A DNA stretch of 64,000 nt from positions 128,546,112 to 128,610,111 of the forward strand of contig OZ024823.1 in NCBI GenBank assembly GCA_964016985.1. Direction: 5' to 3'. The notes beneath the pieces were generated by a model. That model saw only the letters and a program-made list of their open reading frames with translations, did not search any database and was not told the DNA's origin. The DNA comes from Anodontia alba. Lineage: Eukaryota; Mollusca; Bivalvia; Lucinida; Lucinidae. Made by a program: the position numbers and the translations under genes. Numbering within the stretch: the stretch's first letter is position 1; every line of letters starts with the position of its first letter. This document shows, piece by piece, positions 22,138 through 34,579 of this stretch.

Positions 22138-22592
22138 CAGACAACCCTCTTTATACCGACACTCGATACAACAACAAATTCGTTATAATGACAATTTGAC
22201 TGTCACGAAGCTTTCGATTAAATGGTAACAGTTAGTCACAAACTATGTAATAATATTGTATTTAATACTTTTAAAGAAACATATGTTTTGGATATTTGTT
22301 AGAATCGCCTCATCGAGGCGATTCTAACAAATATCCAAAACAAATATTCTATGAGGGGATAAGAACAAAACCAAGACCTTACTTACATCAGTCTGCTCAT
22401 TAAGTATTCTGTACAACAGCAAATTCATTTTAATGGCAACGTCTATGGGAATAAATGTTCTATGAGGAAATAAGAACAAAACAAATCCTTACTTACATCA
22501 ATCTGCTCATTAAGTATTCTGTACAAGAGCAAATTCATTTTAATGGCAAAGCCTTTGGGAATAAATGCTGTCGTTGTAACGGGGGTTCACTG
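22138..22592. mobile_element. Family F MITE (pogo-like ends) with shared hairpin core
   Basis: The ends are CAGACAACCCTCTTTATACC and TGTAACGGGGGTTCACTG, with TA on each side. The centre (22265-22345) is a hairpin GTTAGAATCGCCTCATCGA... related to the family A core. The right half contains a 111-bp tandem duplication (22348-22458 and 22459-22569). The element ends 36 bp before a FAM20-like exon. Confidence 0.8.
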
Positions 22593-22628
22593 TATTGCGT
22601 TTTTTGTCATATGATTTATTTTTTACAG

Positions 22629-22806
22629 ATCGATCAGTTTGTTTCCATTGGCAATGCCTACGCACACCTCCATCAACATATTGTTTTAAAAATGGAGAGA
22701 TACCTGGAGCAGTTGTATACTTTTTGGAAAACACAACCATTAGTACCATGAAACCAAATAAAAACCTCTATCATGCCTATCATGTTTTCGGAGTAAACGA
22801 CATGAA
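22629..22806 (+). CDS. FAM20-like: FAM20-family kinase, exon with the cysteine-rich insert
   Basis: Residues 192-250 include NRSVCFHWQC (C196, C201), then TPPSTYC (C210) and FKNGEIPGAVVYFLENTT. This matches the FAM20 insert, which has C-F-Y-G-x-C-Y-Y-C and, six residues later, another C, followed by I-x-GS-x-x-x-x-LP. One of the four insert cysteines of FAM20B/C is missing, because the position after C201 is L-R. NRS and NTT are glycosylation sequons. The acceptor TTTTTTACAG enters in phase 1; the donor GTGAGT leaves in phase 2. Longer open frames across it continue into the intron and are not the gene. Confidence 0.85.
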
Positions 22807-22844
22807 GTGAGTACAACTTTTTGTTTTATACCATAAAACGGGAC

Positions 22845-23040
22845 AAGATTGCTTGTGCGCCCAGTGAAGGCTCATATCATAAATCCGCGCAGTCTCATCA
22901 ATGCCTTCGCATGGTTCTCAATAGGCAGCCACGGATCCAATGCGTCATCGTCGGCAACAATGACTCTTGTCAGACTGCACGGATGCGCAGTCTGATCTGA
23001 GTCTTCGCTGGGCGCACATGCAATCTTGTGGAAATGCTAT
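22845..23040. mobile_element. Family B repeat
   Basis: It has TTGCTTGTGCGCCCAGTGAAG and CTTCGCTGGGCGCACATGCA ends. GACTGCACGGATGCGCAGTC forms the internal hairpin. Confidence 0.75.
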
Positions 23041-23119
23041 GCTCTGGTTCTCATATTTATCATAAATATTCAGAGATAGAGGTCTGAGAAAGCAATAATG
23101 TCTATCAACCTATAGTCTC

Positions 23120-23393
23120 CATTTATTATGCCTATTCAAATATATTGAGAATTTTACCAATAAAAATGAAAACTTTCAGATGAAAAATTCTGGTAGTTTT
23201 CATATTTCTGCTCAAAACACAGATTGTTGGTACTTGTAAGAATCACCCCGGCAAGGCGGTTCTAACGAGCATCCACAATCTATGCTTTTGAGCAGAAATA
23301 AGAAAATTAAGGTGTACCCCTGTAAACCCCAGTTTTACTGTATAAAAGTGGGGTTTAAGGGGGTCAGAACTATATAGGCGTGTTTTCATGATG
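23120..23393 (-). mobile_element. Family A foldback element, diverged
   Basis: The left terminus is decayed (TTATTATGCCTATTC). Hairpin arms differ at several positions. Confidence 0.85.
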
Positions 23394-23509
23394 TATACAT
23401 AACAGCCAATCATCCAAGACAACTACTCAAAACCGCTGTCTAGGACATTGTCTTACGAACTCTCTGTGGTGATCACTGCATGTCTCTTATAGCACTAAGA
23501 ATATTTAAA

Positions 23510-23665
23510 ACAACAACAACAAAAAAAAAACAACAAAACAATAAAACTGTTAAACAAGTTCTAAATCTGAGGCTATCTTTTAATATTTCCACCCTTTCTT
23601 TAAACAAGGAATATGCAGAAGCAAAATCTTACAAAAAAAAAAAAACAAAAAAAAAAAACAATAGT
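23510..23665. repeat. A-rich low-complexity tracts
   Basis: AAC-rich tracts at 23510-23545 and 23632-23660. Confidence 0.9.
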
Positions 23666-23842
23666 GTGCTCAGTCATTATTTTATCTCACAAGCTAGAGT
23701 TAGTGATACCAATATGCCACTACGACAGCTTGAACTGACATTTTAAATAATTTGAAATAAAGTAATCACCAGACAAGACGTCAATGGTGTAGATAAGAGC
23801 TTGAAAACTGACATGACTTGAAGGCCTGATTTAATTACTCTC

Positions 23843-23947
23843 CCAGCAGGTATACAATGTTGAAACAACGTCGATTCAACGTTGATTCAACGCCTTGAAG
23901 ATAAATATACGTTGAATCGTCTTTGTTTAAATGTTACGTGCCTGTGG
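23843..23947. mobile_element. Family H palindromic repeat
   Basis: CCAGCAGGTATACAATGTTG starts it; GTTACGTGCCTGTGGG ends it. Confidence 0.8.
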
Positions 23948-23976
23948 GTCTTCTTCTCAAAGTAGGCGCAGAATTG

Positions 23977-24230
23977 CATTACGAAAACATGCCTATTCAA
24001 ATATGCTGAAAATTTTACCACCAAAAAAAAATGAAAATTTTCAGATAAAAAATTCTGATAAATATCATATGTCTGCTCAAAACATAGATTGTGGGTACTC
24101 GTTAGAACCGCCTTGACTATGTTTTTGAGCAAAAATGACAAAAATATTGTCTACCACTATAAACCCCAGTTTTACTGTATAAATGTATGGTTTAAGGGGG
24201 TCAAAATTATATAGGCATGTTTTCGTGATG
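23977..24230 (-). mobile_element. Family A foldback element with one hairpin arm deleted
   Basis: The central text jumps from GAACCGCCTTG directly to ACTATGTTTTTGAGC, so most of the second arm is missing. Confidence 0.88.
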
Positions 24231-24343
24231 CGAAACTTTCTGTTGTCTTCACTTGCTCTGTAGATGCCTATATAATCACATTGCTGCAAATATGATGTTA
24301 ACTCAATTATGCTTAGCGTCTAAGAAAATGGACATTTACAAAT

Positions 24344-24623
24344 CATTACGAAAACACGCCTATTCAAATATACTGAAATTTTTACTACCAAAACAAAGAA
24401 AATTTTCAGATAAAAAATTCTGATAGTTTTCATATTTCCGCTCAAAACATAGATTGTGGGTACTCGTTAGAACCGCCTCGGCGAGGCGGTTCTAACGAGT
24501 ACCCACAATCTATGTTTTTGAGCAAAAATAAGAGAAATAATGTATACCCCTGTAAACCCCAGTTTTACTATATAAAAGTGGGATTTAAGGAGCTCAAAGC
24601 TACATAGGCGTGTTTTCGTGATG
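24344..24623 (-). mobile_element. Family A foldback element, full length, inside a family K arm
   Basis: Flanks are ...TTTACAAAT on the left and AGTGCAGACCCAG on the right. Joined, they restore the family K arm CAAATAGTGCAG without any duplicated base. Confidence 0.92.
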
Positions 24624-24678
24624 AGTGCAGACCCAGATCAGACGCGGCGTCTGATCAGGGTCTGCACTGTTTGCACTA
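24624..24678. mobile_element. Family K small palindrome, rest of the interrupted copy
   Basis: AGATCAGACGCGGCGTCTGATC is followed by AGGGTCTGCACTGTTTGCAC. Confidence 0.85.
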
Positions 24679-24679
24679 A

Positions 24680-26335
24680 GTATAGGAATTTTATAAAAAC
24701 GCGGTAATAATAAAAAACTAATCAGACACTCCTTTTACTGGAAATGGACAGGTCAAAAGAGTTAATGTAATAGAAGCCACTCCGCATAAATGGGTTAAAC
24801 CGCCTCGCTGTCAGGATAGCACTCATGCTCCTCTAACGTTTAGCCTATATTATTGTTCTTGCCTCGCGGCAGTTCTGAACAGTGTAATAAAATACTGTAG
24901 AACAGTTTATATATAATAAACGTTCTTACAGTTTGTATATATAAACTTTCTTATGGTCAATCAAACATTCAGCTGAGGTTCTAGAAAAATTAAAATATAA
25001 GGGTTTTTTCTCCTGAGAAACAATCACTTATGATCGTTTGAGGAGTGCTTATTCATCTTTTGATCGGTATACATGTAATTATAAGACTTGGCATTAAATG
25101 TTTACACAATGTATGGTTATCTCGGTGGAGACAAATTTATGTTCCCCTTGTTGCGTTTTTACCTGAAGGAACCAATATATTTGGTCTCTCTGATGAAACT
25201 CAAGCTGATATTATTGTTGCTTGCAATTCTACTTCTAGATATATTTAAAGCCAAAAGTAACTTTACAGCTTATATTTATAAGCTTTACTGACTTTTGCTG
25301 AGTGAAATTTAAAACCTGTTTTAAAGGTGTTAAAGAACAATCATTTGTCCACGCGATATACATTTGTTGAGCCCTTTCTGTCAAACAGATTATCAAAAGG
25401 TCTTTTTCAAAACAGACGGGGTCTAAATAAAAAGTTGCGATATTAATTCACTTTTGGAAGGTCATTGTACCTTTAATACGGGTTTATTACAGGCGAAAAC
25501 CCTTTATTCGATTAGGAATGTATTGAAAATTGTTCATAAATTAACAAAATGTTTGCATCATCTATTGCGCATCTTCAGAACGCGTCGATATTTATTGAGA
25601 AGGCCGTATGATCAAACTTAACAATGTTTGTAATGGAAATCCTGTAGGAAACTGCCATCCATTTGATAAGTACTTTTGATTCTTTTTCTGGTCATACACT
25701 CTCTGTAGAGGTCCAAAGAAATCGCCGTTTAAAACTTCCGAAAAATATCGGAGATATGGCTTTCACGAGCAACGAAAGTTTACTGTTGTTTTATTGCAAG
25801 GGAGATAGTTTCAACGTGAAGCAACTTTGAGTAATTGCCATTAATTAGCCAGGTAGAACTGAAAAATGTTTTGCAGGGAATTTTATCGACAACCAATGGA
25901 CTTTCTGTGTTGAATATCATGTTATGCTTTTGAAGTTTTCAGAAAATGAGAACATACTGTTTTTGATGAAAATGCAGGTAACTCGAGACTGGAATCACTT
26001 AAAGGAATGATCTCTCTTGAATTCTGTTAAGACTAACTGTGGAAAACAATTGAACTAATTCATTGCAACCAAATTGAAGTAGACACAAAATTATTCATTA
26101 ATAAAAAGTGACAAGTTACTTTTGGTTTTGAGTATATATTTAGCTAGATGACTTGCTTACTTTCTATGGACGCCTGATAACACGCCCCATTTATTTTGGG
26201 TCCATGTCTGTCTCTGTCTAAACATACCTAATTTTGTCTTTGTGCTTATCTACTTTTGATTTTCCGACGATTTTGCTATGTTGAGATCAGACTCATTTAT
26301 GATGATAGTGATTAACTTTGAAAAAAAATATACTT
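24680..26335. other. Intronic stretch without recognised gene or repeat
   Basis: It lies in the fourth identified intron of the FAM20-like gene. Short open frames at 25045-25291 overlap in two frames and show no family features. Confidence 0.45.
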
Positions 26336-26340
26336 GATCA

Positions 26341-26584
26341 GGGCCCGGTTGTTCAAAGCGTCGTTAGCTTAACGAGCTCGTTAAGGGTCATTTCGTTAAC
26401 TGTTTTAGCGGCTTCAAAACACAATATTCTGATATTTTTTGCTGAAAAAATGTGAGTAGCTTTTGCATTGCAAAAGCTACTCACATTTTTTCAACAAAAC
26501 ATTTCAGCATATTTGCGTAACACTCGTTGTAAATTTTAACGAATCTTTAACTAACGATGTCGTTAGCTTTGAACAACTGGGCCC
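26341..26584. mobile_element. Family C foldback element, full length
   Basis: GGGCCCGGTTGTTC begins it and GAACAACTGGGCCC ends it. The central arms TGAGTAGCTTTTGCA pair perfectly. Confidence 0.9.
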
Positions 26585-26606
26585 AGATCTTTCCCACTGA
26601 CCTTCA

Positions 26607-26851
26607 GGGCCTAGTTGTTCAAAACATCGTTATCTTAACGAGCTCGTTAGTGGTCAAAATATTAACTGTTCTGCTTAGTACAATATCTAAGTCACAGGTA
26701 TTTTTGCTGAAAAAATGTGAGTAGCTTTTGCAAATGCAAAAGCTACTCACATTTTGTTCAGCAAACATACTAAGGTATATGCCATATTGAATGATCAAAG
26801 TTTTAACGATACGTTAACTACCGACATCGTTAGTTTTGAACAACTGGGCCC
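26607..26851. mobile_element. Family C foldback element, full length
   Basis: It is only 22 bp from the previous copy, in tandem orientation but with a diverged interior (TAGTACAATATCTAAGTC). It is therefore probably a separate insertion, not a duplication. Confidence 0.88.
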
Positions 26852-27020
26852 AGTTAAATAAGGCTAAGGAAAACTACGAAGAGGGCGGAAATTCTTCCTA
26901 AAATACCTGTAATAAATGCACATTTACTTCCGCTAAAATATTAGAAAATAAGGATGCTTACGTATGTTTAAAATAAAAGTATGTTCCATCCTTTGAACCG
27001 GCTTCCCAAATCGCATATAA

Positions 27021-27238
27021 CATCACGAAAACATACCTATATAATTTTTACCCCCTTAAACCCCACTTTTCTATAGTAAAACTCGGCTCGGCGAGTTTCT
27101 ATAGTAAAACTCGCATCGGCGTACTCACAATCTATGTTTTGAGCAGAAATATGAAAAAATACCAGAATTGTAATCTGAAACTTTCAGGTTTTGGTGGTGA
27201 AATTTTCAATATATTTGAATAGGCGTGTTTTCATAATG
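27021..27238 (+). mobile_element. Family A foldback element with rearranged centre
   Basis: The left hairpin arm is replaced by two copies of CTATAGTAAAACTCG. Confidence 0.85.
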
Positions 27239-27424
27239 ATGTGTGAATATAGGCCACGGAAGTCTACCGTATAAATGATTTGTTGATTCAAGGGATGAAC
27301 ATACTTTTATTGAGAAATACTGAAACACTCTCATTTGCCAGTTTTTGACCGGACGTAAAGATGCATTTGATTATGTTTAAATGATGCGCAATCGCAAAAC
27401 GAAGGAAAACAAGAGTAAAACAAA

Positions 27425-27700
27425 CATCACGAAAACACGCCTATATAATTTTGATCCCTTAAACCCCACTTTCATATAGTAAAACTGGGGTTTACAGGGG
27501 TATACATTATTTTTCTTATTTCTGCTCAAAACATAGATTGTGGATACTGGTTAGAACCGCCTCGTCAAGGCGGTTCTAATCAGTACCCACAATCTATGTT
27601 TTGAGCAGAAATATGAAAAATATAAAAAAAAATTATCTGAAAATTTTCAGTTTTTTGGTGGTAAAATTTCAATGTATTTGAATAGGCGTATTTTCGTAAT
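27425..27700 (+). mobile_element. Family A foldback element, full length
   Basis: The arms read ACTGGTTAG on the left and CTAATCAGT on the right, where ACTCGTTAG and CTAACGAGT are usual. One changed pair is compensated. Confidence 0.92.
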
Positions 27701-28027
27701 AAAGTAAATATTAATCCTGTTGTGCACGTTGGGGAATCAAAGATAACGGATCTATATATTTAGTTTCTTGAACATATGAGGTGTAAGAATGCGTTGATTC
27801 TAGGGTAGGTAGATAAATCATTGGTTATCGTCCCACTTTGTGACATTTGAACTGCCAAAATAATAGTATTACATAAAATATTAACATTAACACATTAAGT
27901 TATTCTAGTGGACTAAAAAATTGCTTATATCACACCTGTTACAATGTATAATTCGTCCTCATCAAGTTTTACTTTTAGGGAAAATCTCCGCCTTACTCGT
28001 AATTGTAGATGTCCTTCTTCTGGTACC

Positions 28028-28305
28028 CATCACGAAAACATGCCTATGTAATTTTGACCCCCTTAAACCCCACTTTTATATAGTAAAACTTGGGTTTGCA
28101 GGGGTGTACATTATTTTTGTTATTTCTGCTAAAACATAAATTGTGGGTACTCGTTAGAACCGCCTCGCCGAGGCGGTTCTAACGAGTACCCACAATCTAT
28201 GTTTTGAGCAGAAATATGAAAAATATCAGAGTTTTTGTATCTGAAAATTTTCAGTTTTTGGAGGTGAAAGTTTCTATATATTTGAATAGGCGTGTTTTCG
28301 TAATG
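28028..28305 (+). mobile_element. Family A foldback element, full length
   Basis: The hairpin core is perfect; the left terminus is CATCACGAAAACATGCC. Confidence 0.92.
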
Positions 28306-28374
28306 CAAAGAAGCTAATTGGATTTGAATTAGTCAATATCACGTGTTATTCGGTCTCACCACACTATGGGATAA

Positions 28375-28505
28375 TACTGCGGACGACAAATTGATATTTT
28401 TTCCTCTTATTTTCACCAGAAAACAGGTTTTGATATTTCATGCAATTAAATAAATCAATTGCATGACATATCAAAATCTATTAAGTTTGTTGTCTGCTGG
28501 AAATT
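28375..28505. mobile_element. Family N foldback repeat
   Basis: It reads ACTGCGGACGACAAATTG, the hairpin TGCAATTAAATAAATCAATTGCA, then TTTGTTGTCTGCTGGAAAT. Confidence 0.65.
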
Positions 28506-28660
28506 TTACGTAGAGTGTTATGCGTTAACACGACGGTAAAACATGATATTTTGAATTTTAATATAATTGTTAATTTCTCTTTTTTTAGAAATTGATTTTC
28601 GGCGTTCTAACCCATGTAGTAAAAGCAGCATTTATGACCGTATTCGTTTTCTTCTGTCAG

Positions 28661-28870
28661 GGATATGGAGCGTCTACCAGGCGACAAACGTTATTGTAGT
28701 CATTTCCGAAAAATCTTTCCCTACAATGAAGACGCCTGGTTTCTGGACATTGTTGATATTGCCGTGATAGATTTTCTGATGTCTCATCTTGACGCTAAAC
28801 ACACATACGTCAGTGACGTTGCCAGAAACAACACACCTTTATTTAATGTGATGTTTGACTTTGGTCATGC
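28661..28870 (+). CDS. FAM20-like: FAM20-family kinase, exon with the catalytic and metal-binding aspartates
   Basis: Residues 252-320 are the kinase C-lobe core. YCSHFRKIFPYNEDAWFLDI aligns with the family Y-C-x-x-V-K-x-x-x-P-Y-D and L-L-D-I. FLMSHLDAKHTY stands where FAM20B/C have a GN-x-DRHHYE block, so D295 is the presumed catalytic aspartate. VMFDFGHA stands for the LDN block, so D317 is the presumed metal ligand. The arginine after D295 and the asparagine after D317 are changed, so activity or substrate may differ. The start was set at the acceptor TTTTCTTCTGTCAG because earlier in-frame sequence holds stops; this restores phase 2 entry. The donor is GTAAGT at 28871. A family A element begins 13 bp into the following intron. 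Confidence 0.87.
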
Positions 28871-28883
28871 GTAAGTATAACAC

Positions 28884-29164
28884 CATCACGAAGACATGTC
28901 TATATAATTTTGACCCCCTTAAACCCCACTTTTATATAGTGAAACTGGGGTTTACAGAGGTATACATTATTTTTCTTATTTCTGCTCGAAAACTTATATT
29001 GTGGGTACTTGTTAGAACCGCCTCGCCGAGGCGGTTCTAACGAGTATCCACAATTTATGTTTTGAGCAGAAATAGGAAATATATTAGAGTCTTTTATCAG
29101 AAAATTTTTCAGTTTTTGGAGGTGAAATTTTCTATATATTTGAATAGGCTTGTTTTTGTAATGC
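28884..29164 (+). mobile_element. Family A foldback element, 13 bp after a splice donor
   Basis: It follows the GTAAGTATAACAC donor region of the FAM20-like exon. The termini are slightly diverged (CATCACGAAGACATGTC and GCTTGTTTTTGTAATG). Confidence 0.9.
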
Positions 29165-29249
29165 TATCTTCTGTTTGTCTCTTAACCTTTTTGGGTCGCG
29201 CCAAATAAAAATATATTTTCGGGAATATGGAAACAGTAAAGATCCAAAT

Positions 29250-29342
<93 letters not shown>
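29250..29342. repeat. (TA)n microsatellite
   Basis: About 90 bp of alternating TA that runs straight into family A sequence. Confidence 0.95.
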
Positions 29343-30640
<1,298 letters not shown>

Positions 30641-30645
30641 ATACC

Positions 30646-30683
30646 CTCCCCCCCCCCCCCATTCCCCCCCCCCACTCCCCCCG
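30646..30683. repeat. Poly-C tract
   Basis: Runs of C interrupted by ATT and ACT. Confidence 0.95.
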
Positions 30684-30884
30684 TACAACTATAAATATTA
30701 GTGTTGAATTTCAATTTTAGGTATGTCAGGCTACTTGATTTAGATATTCCTAAAGAAAAATGGCTAAAATATTTAAAAAGAGTAGAGACCCTGGTTAGAC
30801 ATTGCTTTCTGATCTGGTTCTGTACTGTTTGTCAGTCACTCTTTTGGGGGCTCCGGAATAAAATGGACCTTTTCGTGTAGATCG

Positions 30885-31060
30885 AGCATGAAATAATTAT
30901 TTTCTATGGTCATTCTCTCGCTTCCACTGATAAAGAAGGGCAGTTGTCAGTTTCAGGCGAAAGAATGTGCACAAATATTGGTAAACCGCTTAGTGGACCA
31001 AGCCTGTCCAGGAAAAGTATGGCTAGGTAAACTGGCCGGATCGGCATGAGCCCAATGGAT
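30885..31060 (+). repeat. SINE-like element, body only
   Basis: It contains ATTTTCTATGGTCATTCTCTC and AACCGCTTAGTGGACCAAGC, matching the element at 10940-11171. The tRNA-like head is missing. Confidence 0.5.
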
Positions 31061-31398
31061 TGACTGGGCCATAAAACCTCAACTCGATCAGCGTAAGATG
31101 GGTTAAGCCATAAAGCCATCTACCAATACACAAAGACAGACACTGGATTATTGAGATGTGCTTTCTTTTTCTTTGTTTTTGTGTTAATTGTTTCCAAATG
31201 CAACTTTTTAGATTTTTATTGGGTATATTGTTTACAACCGAGCCAAAGTATACATACACCCAAATTTCCCCAAGGTTGTTATCTACCTGATTATCATTGA
31301 CCAATGAGTCCAGGAGCCACGCAAGTCTCATCGCTGTGACGCCAGAGTACTGTGTAAAGAGTATTACATGTATCTGTAAAACCTTGACTGGACTTGGA

Positions 31399-31468
31399 CT
31401 TAGACAATCTGTGCAGACCCAGATCAGACAGAAAGTGGCGTCTGATCAGGGCCTACATTGTTTGTCTA
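31399..31468. mobile_element. Family K small palindrome
   Basis: TAGACAATCTGTGCAGACCC folds on GGGCCTACATTGTTTGTCTA around AGATCAGAC / GTCTGATC. Confidence 0.75.
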
Positions 31469-31523
31469 AATTACAGGAAGTTAAGGGTTAAATGAAACAG
31501 TCTTAAGTCCCCGTTTAGGACTA

Positions 31524-31864
31524 CAGTCGACCCTCGTTTTCTCGACCTCGCTTATCCCGAATTACCGCTTATATCGAAGTGAAATTCTGGTCCCTGTTTT
31601 GCCATGGCAATCTAAGAACATGTAACAAAATATTGTGAAAAAGAGGAGAAATTGCTTCTGAGGAGCAATTTCGCCTATTTTCCACAATATTATCTAATAT
31701 ACATAGTATCTCCATCTTCAGGAGTCAAATTACATATTCATTTGTTAAATGTGGTGGTTCGATTTATTTTTTTCCTCACTTCCGCAACGCTGATATGTCA
31801 AGGTACGGATATCTCGAAGTATTTCAGAGGGTCCCTTGGAATTCGAGATAACGAGAGTCGACTG
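31524..31864. mobile_element. Family D MITE
   Basis: CAGTCGACCCTCGTTTTCTC begins it and GATAACGAGAGTCGACTG ends it. The interior holds the AAATTGCTTCTGAGGAGCAATTT hairpin near 31650-31672. Confidence 0.85.
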
Positions 31865-32029
31865 TGTTTTCTCAGCGAACATTCAGAGAAATCGACCCGC
31901 CAGTGCTGTCAGTGCTTTGATAATTCTATTATCCTTATCTCTAAAAGTTTTTATTTCATTATCCGTATCCCAAGTAACAAAATCGTGATTTCTGTATATC
32001 CTAACAATATAATCCGATCTCTTAGCTAA

Positions 32030-33290
32030 CTTGGATCTTCGTTTCCCCATATTGAAAAGAGCTGATGTTTCCAATGCGAACCTCGTTTAGTCAGGTTTCT
32101 TATATCTTGCAAAAATAAAACAACAACAACAACAACAACAACAACAAAAAAGAAAACCGCAACCCTACTATCGGAAAGATATACAGCTGCTTTTTTGTGA
32201 ATATAAAGCCTTGATATTGCATGGTACGAAACCATTGTATAACAACCCGAAACCAATTGCTTTTTGGCGAAATGCGTGCATTTTTGTATGTACTTTTTCA
32301 GATTTTTGCCTAGCAGCTGCAAGTTATGTGAAGTGTATAGTAAACAGGTATACATGCACCCGTCTCTGTACAGTTAATGTCTAAATATAAATGAGCACTG
32401 AATGTTGTTCCTGTCGCGTTACAATCTTACCGAGTGTAGTTCATCAACAAATATTTTAAAATTGTGGACATGACTAAAATTGCAGAGAACTCCATCAGCA
32501 TACATTTTCAAGATTTACATAAGTAGAAAATTGTATTGTATACGAATTAATCTAGCAGAAATATCATTAGCACGAACGTCCGAAAGGTGTCTGGTAAAAT
32601 TTAAAATGTGTCAATAAAACGATATTGTAAAATTTCCAAAACAATCGTTCTCTTTCAAGTTTATGCCATATGGGACCAGGAATCAGACATTTTGGTGTCA
32701 GTCCATTTCTATGAATTTTTTAATATATGACATCGAAAAAAGGTAGCAGGTGTATTTGAAATACAGTTTGCAGGCGAAATTTTAAAATTGATTTCAGGCA
32801 GTAAACCAGGGTACGCTCCCTTGAATGCAGAAAACGGCTTCAGTGTCACTTTTTGCTTCACAATAGCAATGCACTTGAGAAAATAAACATTCTGGCTTCT
32901 GTTTTGAACATTACTATTCTATGGCGTTAATCTGAATACGCAAGATTTTGTATCTTTGAAATTTGTTAAGTATCAACTGGGCCTCCGTAGAAACATGCCA
33001 GTTTTCGCGAAATGCAATGTATACATATCTCCTATACAATTGTTTTATATACAGGCATTTCCAAACTGTCTTCCTATATCAAAATTGTAGGGTTAGCAGT
33101 TTTCTTATATCGGAACCCGTACTAGTTTATTTTGTTTACATTTTCCAGATTTTGTAACACGGATAAAGTACGTCTTCTAGCTCCACTTATACAGTGTTGC
33201 AGGTACGTATTTAACGTCGCTTACGAGTATACCTCTTTGCCGTATACTACTAAGCGAAACGGAAGTTCTCAAAACGCTTAAACGCCATTA
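32030..33290. other. Intron and exon flank, mostly unique sequence
   Basis: It contains only a (CAA)n microsatellite at 32119-32146 and the small FAM20-like exon at 33149-33202. Confidence 0.4.
33149..33202 (+). CDS. FAM20-like: FAM20-family kinase, 54-nt exon with the paired cysteines
   Basis: This very short exon encodes residues 321-338, FCNTDKVRLLAPLIQCC. It matches the family stretch that reads FG, then S-I-LAPL-x-QCC. The adjacent cysteines form conserved disulphides in FAM20 kinases. The acceptor TTTACATTTTCCAG completes alanine 321 of the previous exon, and the donor AG|GTACGT leaves phase 2, exactly as the last exon requires. NTD is not a glycosylation sequon. The match in position, order and phase makes a chance match unlikely. 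Confidence 0.82.
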
Positions 33291-33296
33291 GATATA

Positions 33297-33652
33297 TCGT
33301 ATTCGACCTAATAACCGCACCGTGCGCTTAGATTTTTCAAAATTACTGAATAAACTTGTAGTAAAATATCAATCTAATAAGAGCACTCTTTAAACAAAAA
33401 TCAGCAGAAGACTTAATGAGCAGCGTATTAAAAAATGCGTTTGCAATATTATTTTCTGATTTTTTTTATAAAAAACATATATTGTGGGTACTCGTTTGAA
33501 TTGCCTCGACTTGTCGAGGCAATTCAAATGAGTTCCCACAACATATGTTTTTATAAAGAAGTAGATAAAAATACACTGACTGTAATCTAAAGGCTACTTA
33601 ATTGCTTTACTGTGCGCTTATAGGAACATGTGCGGTAATTAGGTCGAATACG
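33297..33652. mobile_element. Family P foldback element with shared hairpin core
   Basis: The inverted ends are CGTATTCGACCTAATAACCG and its near complement. The centre is the hairpin TTGTGGGTACTCGTTTGAAT, TGCCTCG-ACTTGT-CGAGGCA. The termini are unrelated to family A. Confidence 0.8.
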
Positions 33653-33711
33653 GTACCATTGGCTGATGCCTATAACCTCGTAAAATATTCTACCGTGTAC
33701 AGCTACACTTT

Positions 33712-33988
33712 CATTACGAAAACACGCCTATTCAAATATATAGGAAATTTCACCTCCAAAAACTGAAATTTTTTCTGATAAAAAACTCTGATATTTTTCA
33801 TATTTCTGCTCAAAACATAGATTGTGGGTACTCGTAAGAACCGCCTCGGCGAGGCGGTTCTAACGAGTACAACAATCTATGTTTTGAGCAGAAATAAGAA
33901 AAATAGTGTATACCCCTGTAAACCCAGATTTACAATATAAAAGTGGGGTTCAAGGGGGTCAAAATAATATAGGCATGTTTTCGTGATG
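33712..33988 (-). mobile_element. Family A foldback element, full length
   Basis: It sits immediately left of the family E copy; the right arm lacks CC in the CCCAC run. Confidence 0.92.
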
Positions 33989-34573
33989 AATGACTAGAAC
34001 ACCGATGATTCCTTTATCATGGCTGATTCGAACTTGTTTTCGAATCCCCGGGGAATTCTTCCAGTAGATATTTGGGGAATTTGTAAGGAAATGTTCTCAA
34101 TTTATCATGAAAATATATGTTGTGTAATCCTATGAATCGTCTTATCGAGACGATCCTAATAAGTTCACTCAACATACCATTAGACGGTCGAAAATACATC
34201 CCCATTACGAAAACACGCCTATTTAAATATATTGATAATTTCACCACCAAAAAACCTGAAAGTTTTCAGATAAAAATTCTGATATTTTCCATATTTCTGC
34301 TCAAAACATAGATTGTGGGTACTCGTTAGAACCGCCTCGGCGAGGCGGTTCTAACGAGTACCCACAATCTATGTTTTTGAGCAGAAATAAGAAAAATAAT
34401 GTATACCCCTGTAAACCCCAGTTTTACTATATAAAAGTGGGGTTTCAGGGGGTCAAAATTATATAGGAATGTTTTCGTGAGGTAAATGATCCCATTTGCC
34501 CCCTGACCTGGCACTATGATTAAACGTCAGTAGCTCAAACTACTCATATCGAGAACAAATTTCAAGTTTGACT
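33989..34573. mobile_element. Family E MITE, interrupted by a family A copy
   Basis: It carries GATTCGAACTTGTTTTCG, a central hairpin ATCGTCTTATCGAGACGAT (34134-34154), and after the insertion CAAATTTCAAGTTTGACTG. Confidence 0.8.
34203..34482 (-). mobile_element. Family A foldback element nested in family E
   Basis: Host text is ...ACATCCC before and TAAATGATCC after, continuous with other family E copies, with no duplicated bases. Confidence 0.92.
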
Positions 34574-34579
34574 GTATAT

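Noticed and set aside
28567..28660. Earlier acceptor for the FAM20-like exon at the TTTTTTTAG near 28588
   Set aside because: The required reading phase from there hits several stop codons; the acceptor at 28660 restores the phase and the family alignment.
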